Source of the DNA: Porpolomopsis calyptriformis
Lineage: Eukaryota; Basidiomycota; Agaricomycetes; Agaricales; Hygrophoraceae
Assembly (NCBI GenBank): GCA_951640195.1
Contig: OX621170.1
Coordinates: 1,426,001 to 1,490,000, forward strand
Length of the DNA stretch: 64,000 bases
Direction of reading: 5' to 3'
A model generated the notes under the pieces. That model searched no databases, was not told the DNA's origin, and was given only the letters and a program-made list of their open reading frames with translations. Position numbers and translations under genes: made by a program. Shown in pieces: positions 56,868 through 64,000 of this stretch (position 1 is its first letter; every line of letters begins with the position of its first letter).

Positions 56868-58201
56868 ATGTCTGCCCAGTCAAAGCCTATTCAGCAACTC
56901 ACACCATTCGGGGCCGCTTTGGCTGGTGCTCTTGGAGGGTGTTTTAGCACAGCGTAAGGTTCATCTCTCGGTTCTACGGCGCTTCCTCGTTAACTTTACC
57001 AGGGCTGTGTATCCCTTAGATGTGTATGTTCACCCCACAGGATCGGACCTGTCTATATATTGATCAATGACGCAGAGCAAAAACACGCATTCAAGCCCTC
57101 CCCAACGCCCATGGGAGGGATCGACGATCGGTGTTGGCTGTCCTCCTGAGAATTTTTAAAAAGGAGGGAATATCTGGATTTTATAGAGGTTTCGGGGCCA
57201 CTATGCTCAACACTTTCTCCATGCGTGCGTATCCGTCTTGGATCAGCCAGTGTCCCCCCCCCTAATGGCTTTCCCAGAATATGCATACTTCTTCTTCTAT
57301 TCATTCGTTCGGAGCTCCTACATCAAGCGACTCGCGAAGAGCCTTCCACCCGGCTCCAAGCTCCCCCCACTATCGACCGGGGCTGAACTTTTGCTGGGTG
57401 CCCTGGCCGGAGGCCTTGCCCAGATTTTCACCATTCCGGTTTCAGTCATCGCAACACGGCAACAGGTCGGTCGCTCCCCGAACCTGCTAAAGTGCTCGAA
57501 ATCAGCCGTTTCCCCGCCCACTCCTTCCCCCGAATCAGAGGAAGAGGGGGAAACAGATGACTCGTTTTTGAGTGTCGCACGTGAAATCATTGATGAGGAC
57601 GGTATCACAGGCCTGTGGTTGGGGCTCAAGCCTGGTCTTGCGCTCACCGTAAATCCAGCCATCACCTATGGTATCTATGAGCGTGTAAAGAGCTTGTTAC
57701 TCTCTACCAAGGAATCGAACGCTAAATTAAGTCCTTGGATGTCCTTTGTTGTTGGGGCGTTCAGCAAGACGTTGGCTACAGTGGTAGGTCTTTGATTTCG
57801 ATTTGAAAATGGTCCCAGACGACGCGCTAATTTTCGCTAGGTAACATATCCATACATTATGGCCAAAGTACGAATTCAAGCTCGGAGTGCTGGTTCTGTA
57901 GAAGAGGCAGAGGGTGGCCAGGATATCCAAGCCCCTTACGATCTCCATCGCAAGCATAAACACGTCGGGGCACTCCAAATTCTTACCAAGGTCTGGAAAA
58001 AGGAAGGATTGGTAGGCTGGTATCAAGTACGTGTCGACCAGTTTCTTTTCGCGAGCTTGATTGAACGACGAATGTCAGGGAATGCAAGCACAAATAATAA
58101 AAGCCGTGCTTTCTCAGGCCTTACTTTTCATGTCTAAAGACCAGTTCGAGCACTGGGCCTTTATGATAATGGTTCTCTTCTCCAGACTTGGATCGCGATA
58201 A
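56868..58201 (+). CDS. mitochondrial-carrier-family protein, peroxisomal adenine nucleotide carrier type
   Basis: It starts MSAQSKPIQQLTPFGAALAG. The first carrier signature is VYPLDVAKTRIQA (PxDxxK), with an intron inside the Val codon; the second is degenerate, FTIPVSVIATRQQ; the third is VTYPYIMAKVRIQ. Six helices can be placed, for example LAGALGGCFSTA, LLLGALAGGLAQIFTI, GLKPGLALTVNPAITYGIYE and FVVGAFSKTLATV. IPVSVIATRQQ and NPAITYGIYER are typical of the Pmp47/Ant1/SLC25A17 group, which imports ATP into peroxisomes. A Ser/Glu-rich loop (SPPTPSPESEEEGETDDS) sits between helices 3 and 4. The C-terminus ends FEHWAFMIMVLFSRLGSR. Confidence 0.87.
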
Positions 58202-58334
58202 ACTTGTTGTTTCCACCGGGCAGACGTGTCGTAAAAGTACTTCTCCCTAACTACCGTTCCGGGGTCTTCGTCTATCATCATTATTAATAAGCAATCCTTC
58301 ATCAAAGGCGCCTCGGGCCTCGTAACCTTTCGCT

Positions 58335-59556
58335 ATGCGGATGCCCCATAAATTAACCTATACTCCAGTCCCAGTCATTGAAGATTTTGTTGAGCCGCCA
58401 AAGAAAGAGCCCGAAGAGACCGTACTCCATCTCGAGATCTTTGATACACCCAAGGGTCCATGGACACACAACGACTTCATAAATTACGTCAATATCCAAC
58501 AGACGCTCTGCAACACTCACCGCAAGTGGGTCTTTGGCCCTGGTCCCCATCTAGATTTATATGCGGAGCAGTGCAGGAAGCGTAACACGTTCCAAGTGTG
58601 GATGGGCGCATCTGCGGGTAATGCCAGTGACTGTCTCGAATTGTACTTTCGGTGAGTGCACTTTCTCTTCCGCAAACATCCCAAACAACCAACCACACTT
58701 CAGCTTGCAGACAGGGTGTAATGCGAAGAAGGATGAGTCCCTCGGATTAGATTGGTTGCGAAAAGTGGCCGATCCTTCTCACCCGAAATATTTGGCTTCG
58801 ATCCCTCGACCTACCCAAGCGCGGGCGCTATCATGTCTCGCCCAAGTTTACTTTGACCGCAGCTTCGGCGAGAATAAGAAGTCAGTCCTGGTCGATTTGC
58901 TCCTACTAGCCGCTCGGCTTGCAAACGCAAGCGTATCGCGAGGCCTTCTTAGTCAGGGCGTGCTTAGGATCGCCCGCATTATCAACCGCATCGGCCTTCG
59001 ACGGCAGTCCGAATGTAGATGGGAGTTGGACACTACGCCATTTCAGGAGCTCGTGCACCTTTGGAAAGCATTCGATGCCCACGTACGAGAGCAAGAAGCC
59101 AGCGAGCGAACGAGGAGTGCCAAGCCCGAGCTCTATTCGTGCGCAGTAGAGACCTGCAGCATTGAAGTGACGAAAAAGTCCGGCCTGTTTCGATGTTCCG
59201 GAGAATGTCCGCCAAAATTGAAGCCCCATTACTGCAGCAAGGAATGCCAAAGAGCGGTGAGAGAAACCATTCGTGTCAGTGGCAACCCCTTGATTTCCAT
59301 GCACGTTCCACAGGATTGGATGAGGCACAGATTGGTGTGCAAACCTGACGCCGAACAGGAGAACGAGTCAAAGGCGCTCGCATTGCTGCCACCTCCCCAG
59401 GTGGTAGCCATGAAGACTTTCAAAAACCACATAAAAGCTGACGGCAAGGAACGCGTCATCGAGATACAGGACATTTGGGAACCTAACCGACAAATGAAGG
59501 TAGTCTCATCCACGATCAGCTCTGCGGTCATGAGGGGTATCCAGGAAAGTTGGTAA
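58335..59556 (+). CDS. MYND-type zinc-finger protein
   Basis: Two exons, 58335-58651 and 58704-59556, give 389 residues. The N-terminal half (MRMPHKLTYTPVPVIEDF onward) has no recognised domain. A helical middle includes PTQARALSCLAQVYFDRSF and VLVDLLLLAARLANASV. Toward the C-terminus lies a MYND-like cysteine pattern: YSCAVETCSIEVTKKSGLFR, RCSGECPPKLKPHYCSKEC, QDWMRHRLVCKPD, supplying paired Cys, CxxxC-type and final His/Cys ligands. MYND fingers bind proline-rich partners. Such proteins are numerous in Agaricomycetes and mostly uncharacterised. It ends VMRGIQESW. Confidence 0.82.
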
Positions 59557-60526
59557 TGATAAGTGAGGGTTCCATAGAATTGTATGTATGATTTGTTTGC
59601 TAAACCGACTTGGAACAATACCCCTGTCCAACGTCCTAGACTGAGACATCGCATGGCTAAACTTACACGTGGCGGCCGACTCTGATCACCTCAAAGGAAT
59701 GAGTCCCGTCTACAGAGTAGCAAACTGGGTAATCCGGTGCCAACCAGGTTGAATACGGGCCAAGATGTACAGCACTGGATAGACATTGATAACCAACGCC
59801 TCTTCCGCCTGTAGTATGACTGTCACAGTCATACTACAGGCGGAGGAATTCACCAATGATGGGGTACCCTCACAGAGCTCGAAAGGACAGAATGTTACTG
59901 ACAGCAAGAACCGGAAGTACTTTTCTACCCTGGTTTTCATTCCAGCAGACCTTAATTTGTAGATTGACGGGGAGAGACATCAACACTCGAGTTTAATCGA
60001 GGCCGATATTTCCCTGGGGATCCCATGAAGACAGGGTGAAGCCATACCAATCACCCACTGTCTGCACGGGATTGTTTTGGCTGGAGGGACTAGGGGTCGC
60101 TTCAGTGAATGCAACAATAGGAATGGATGCGCCCTATCCACGCACGGCGAGCAGTCGAACATCTTATATAGTACTTGTCCAGAATCAAAAAAAATGCTGT
60201 ATCAGACCTTGCAGCCAGGCCCATCGAGAACGAGAGCAGATGATGGAGGGGAAAGAAATTTGGGAGGGTGTTCCTTTGCTCCTCTGCTGAGGGACGTTGA
60301 GTTGACACCGTCTGACTTTTATACCTTTCCGAGGCTGGATTTGGCGTAAACAAATATCCCGCGATCGCTATTGCACACGATAGCCTGGGCAGAAAACCAT
60401 AAGAATTTTGGAAAAATAGTGGCAGAGATATGTTATGAAAACAAGAGTTACAAAATGACAAACGGAAAACTTGGGGGACAACAAAACTTCTTAACGGGGA
60501 GGCCATATGACGAGGGATTAGAGAAC
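59557..60526. other. intergenic region with a perfect palindrome
   Basis: Nearly 1 kb without a convincing gene. Short open frames (for example 60506-60102 minus, 76 codons at 59940-59710 minus) show no known motif. The notable element is the inverted repeat at 59804-59844. Confidence 0.45.
59804..59844. repeat. 41-bp perfect palindrome (20-bp arms, 1-bp centre)
   Basis: The arm TCCGCCTGTAGTATGACTGT (59804-59823) is followed by a single C and then its exact reverse complement (59825-59844). Such a near-zero spacer favours cruciform extrusion over an RNA hairpin loop and is rare by chance. Confidence 0.85.
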
Positions 60527-63500
60527 CTAGAGGTTACGAAAATAGGCGTCCATGTCTGTAAAATCCAGGATAATGACACGCCCGTCCCTTGTGCCAAAAA
60601 CAGCACGAGCTCCATTTACGTCCAGACTCTCCGGTCTGCGAGAGACCGGAACCCAACAAACACGTCGATTCCGAGTGATGGAGTGCACCCAGCCATCGGC
60701 TGCGATATAACCAAATATTGGGCTAGTAGGGTTTAGGTCGTTGGCCGAGGAGTTCCCGGATAAACTGTAAGATTGCGCGATCGATTTAACATCGAAGAAA
60801 CCACCTTCGAGGGTCTTCAGATGTGCACCATCGCCTGCGTCCCACAGCCAAACCGTATTGTCGAAAAATCCAGAGAGGATACGCGTGCCATCGGGAGAAA
60901 ATGCGATTGAATATACCAAACTGGAAGGTCCCTTGAAAGTCTTCAGATGTGCACCGCTGACCGCGTCCCACAGACGAAGAGTATCGTCTTCGGATGCAGA
61001 AACGATGAGCGTACCATCAGGAGAAAATACGACCGATGTTACCGAACGGGAATGTCCCTTGAAAGTGTTCAGATGCACACGTCCGACTGCATTCCACAGC
61101 CGAAGAGTATGGTCTTCAGATCCAGAAACGATACGCGTCCCATCGGGGGAAAATCCGACTGAATTTACCCCGTCGGAATGTCCGGTGAAAGTGTACAGAT
61201 GTGCACCGCTCACTGCATCCCACAGCCAAATAGTATTGTCGTAGGACCCAGAAATGATACGCATGCCATCGGGGGCAAATGCGACCGATTTTACCGAATC
61301 GAAATGTTCCCCGAAAGTGTTCAGATGTGCACCGCTGACCCCGTCCCACAGCTGAAGACTATGGTCTTCGGATCCAGAAATGATACGCGTGCCATCTGGG
61401 GAAAATACAACTGATGTTACCAGACGGGAATGTCCATTGGAAGTCCTCGGCTGTGCGTCGCTGACTGCGTCCCACAGCCGAAGAGTATTGTCAAAGGATC
61501 CAGAAACGATACGCGTGCCATCGTGGGAAAATGCGACTGAATATACCGGACTGGAGTGTCCCATGAAAGTCTTCAGATATGCACCGCTGACCGCGTCCCA
61601 CAGCCGAAGGGTGTTGTCGATGGACCCAGAAATGATACAGGTGCCATCAGGGGAAAATGCAACCGATTTTACCGAATCAGAATGCAGCATGAAAGTAGTG
61701 AGTTGTGTACCGCTTACTACCTTCCACAGTCGAAGACTATTGTCGTCGGATCCAGAGACAATACGCGCGTCATCGGGAGAAAATGCGACTGAATATACCA
61801 AGCTGGAATGTCCCTTGAAAGTCTTCAGATGTGCACCGCTCACTGCGTCCCACAGCCGAATGGTTTTGTCGGAGGATCCAGAAACGATGCGTGTACCATC
61901 GGAGGAAAATGCAACCGAATTCACCCAATGAGAATGTCCCTTGAAGGTGTTTAGATGGGTACAGCTGACTGCGTCCCACAGGCAAAGGGTGTAGTCATCT
62001 GATCCAGAAACGATACGCATGCCATTGGGGGAAAATGCGACCGAATTTACGGAATTGGAATGTCCCTTGAAAGTGTTCAGATGTGCACCGCTGACTGCGT
62101 CCCACAGCCGAAGTGTTTTGTCTTCGGATCCAGAAAGGATACGCATGCCGTCGGGGGAAAACGCCACCGAATTTACCCAATGGGAATGTCCCTTGAAAAT
62201 GTTCAGATGAGCACCGCTCACTGCGTCCCATAGCCGAACAGTATTGTCGTAGGATCCAGAAATGATACGCGTGCCATCAGGGGAAAATGCGACCGATTTT
62301 AACGCATGGGAATGTCCTTCTATCGTCCGTATGCATGAATTCCATCTATCGTCCAATCCATTGGACAATGTTATCGGAATGTCCAACTCTCTCCTATACA
62401 TCTTCTTAATTAAGGCCTTTTTGGGAGTGAATAGTAACGCAGAGTGGTATACTTGAAGGGCACAAGTGCTGATGATCGGGAAAAATTCCAGGGTAAACCT
62501 CTGGCAATCACAAAGTAAATCCACTATATCAGTCACGTCTCTGCCTGATTTCTGTCAAACTCGATCAGCTTTGCGCATTGACGAGAGGGGAAATAACGAA
62601 CAACAATGGCTTGTTGCGTTGAATTCAACGCAAGGAGGCCATTTCGAAGGTCTCCCATCAGACTTAGTGCTTCGACCCAATAAAGTAGATATTTCGAACA
62701 AAGCTTCTTCACGAGTTGAACGAGACTGTCAGAGAACATCGCATTTGACAGGTGCCAAGCCCAGTGACGACAGGCATACTGCAGTTCAGGTGGAATGCAT
62801 GTCATGATCCGTGCCGGAAGGTTCCCTACTTCGCAATTGAGCATCGACGGGTTTCTTATTCCACACATATCTCGCTTCAACCCTTTCATAACATATAGAC
62901 AGGCATGCGCGAGAAGAGTATGCTGGCTTCCAGGGTTAACAACAAATTTCGGATTCCGACATCGAGTTGGGCTCGTTATGAAGTCGAAGAAGGATGGGTG
63001 AAGGGTTCGAATCACTTGGCTATCATCATCTGGCACCATGATAACCGAATGAAGATGACGTAGTGTCCCCTGAACTGTTCCCGATTGCACGCCTAGTAAT
63101 CGTTCGATAGCAAGTGAAGAGAGCGGATCTCGAAGAAGAACAATAGTGCCTAGAATCCTCTTCAGTCGACCAGAGAGACCAGAGGATATCGTAGGGAAAG
63201 CATCGTTTAACACTTGAGTGTATAATTGATCAAGACGATAATCGGGTGATGAATGTTCCGTCATAGTGGTCGCATGACACAGAAGGCGCGTGAGCTGATC
63301 TCTAGGGTCAGAATAGTTTTGATCCTCGATGAACTTGACCGAGGTGGATGCGTAAATGAAAAGCGCAGAAGACAACAGCGCCAGGGAATGGATATCTGTT
63401 TCAGAGGGCCATTCGTCTTTGATGCAATATAGCTCTCTCGTCGAAGCGAGTTTTGATGAAAGGTAACGTTTGATATCGCTTTGCACGACCCCCAGTTCAA

Positions 63501-64000
63501 CTTCATGCAAAATGAATCGCTGAGTGAGAGGGTTCAAGTTGGTTGATTGAAAGACCATAGTAATATGACTTTCAGGACGACTGGTGACCAAAAACTTCAA
63601 TGGGAAGGGTTCGTTGAGGTGAAGAGAGAGTGACGATAAGACGGCCGAGGTGGTTCCGGTTTCCTTGCACTCATCGAGTGCATCCACCACAACAACACAC
63701 GGAGAAAAAGAGCTCCCGAGCGCACGAAGAGGCTTTACGATAAGCTCTTCAAGTTGATGTGAAGGGTTGGCATTAACGATATCGGGTGTTGATTTTATAA
63801 CACGAGTAACCTCGGCCTTGAATGAATCGCTGAAATTTGCAAGTTGGTAGGCAATGCTGGTGAAGATTAGACGAGGGTTACTGCATTCTGCGTCGTCACG
63901 CGAGCAGAAGAAGCTTGCACCGAGGATGCCATGTTCTTTGCAGGTTTCAGCAACAGTATAAGCAATCGTCGTTTTCCCTGTGCCGGCTGATCCATTGATC
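60527..64000 (-). CDS. NACHT-WD40 (NWD) STAND protein, 5' end outside window
   Basis: Enters from the right edge. Walker A GSAGTGKTTIAY and Walker B VVVVDALDECKE define the NACHT ATPase; FLVTSRPESHI follows as the sensor-like region, then a helical part with IERLLGVQSGTVQGTLRHLH, LHPSFFDFIT and YACRHWAWHLSNA. A 53-nt intron (62597-62545) joins this to the WD40 part. Twelve WD40 repeats of 42 residues run from about 62340 to 60790 on the pattern HSxxVxSVAFSPDGTRIVSG followed by SxDNTLRLWDAVSGAHLKTF. They are nearly identical to one another, as in the HET-E/HET-D/HNWD family of Podospora. The C-terminus is FGTRDGRVIILDFTDMDAYF. It is distinct in both NACHT and repeat type from NLR1-4. The N-terminal effector domain is not visible. 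Confidence 0.9.

Noticed and set aside
60858..61931. Plus-strand ORFs across the WD40 array
   Set aside because: They are antisense copies of the 126-bp WD40 unit; the minus frame has clear domain content.
1..64000. tRNA, rRNA or transposon genes
   Set aside because: I looked for cloverleaf-like pieces with GGTTCGA loops, reverse transcriptase or transposase motifs and terminal repeats and found none that hold up; the CACGTG and palindrome elements are not tied to a mobile element.

Overview
The window is nuclear DNA of a filamentous basidiomycete, most likely an Agaricomycete. Genes lie close together on both strands, are cut by many 45-65 bp GT-AG introns, include very small exons (9, 18 and 25 nt), and mix conserved eukaryotic genes with expanded NACHT/STAND (NLR-like) genes. 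I could not name a genus or species. All exon joins were inferred by eye from splice signals, reading frame and family conservation.

Layout. 0-1.2 kb: the 5' end of a DnaJ/HSP40 gene and a VTC1-like polyphosphate-complex protein. 1.4-10.2 kb: two tandem NACHT-ankyrin genes (NLR1, NLR2, plus strand) separated by a CsbD-like gene, each with a decayed ankyrin tail and shared 5' and 3' flanks. 10.3-22.1 kb: housekeeping block with an NTF2-like small protein, the DBP5 RNA helicase, a rotted copy of the DBP5 3' end, a peroxiredoxin-like protein, eIF6, NDUFAF7 and a Ser/Pro-rich protein. 23.0-30.1 kb: two more NACHT-ankyrin genes (NLR3, NLR4, minus strand); NLR4 is cut short by one in-frame TGA. 30.2-34.8 kb: SPO11, the autophagic lipase ATG15 and CTF8. 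35.3-59.6 kb: a conserved hypothetical, neutral trehalase, an unresolved locus, MIC60, a coiled-coil protein, a nucleoporin (Nup58/Nup49 type) without FG repeats, a class II glutamine amidotransferase, a dynamin-like GTPase, two arrestin-fold paralogues, a lysine methyltransferase-like gene, a peroxisomal-type carrier and a MYND-finger protein. 60.5-64.0 kb: a NACHT-WD40 gene running off the right edge.

The most notable content is the NLR set. The four NACHT-ankyrin genes have identical lengths for exons 2-5 (165, 25, 546, 347 nt), put the Walker A loop on a 25-nt exon, carry a short N-terminal motif around IV(A/G)(R/G)(D/N)Q, and each has a CACGTG box 11-43 bp upstream of its start codon. 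They form two same-strand pairs facing each other across about 13 kb of housekeeping genes, which fits local tandem and inverted duplication. The ankyrin and WD40 tails are stacks of nearly identical repeats that show expansion and decay, as in fungal non-self-recognition (heterokaryon incompatibility-type) receptors. That role is inferred from the family and not shown here.
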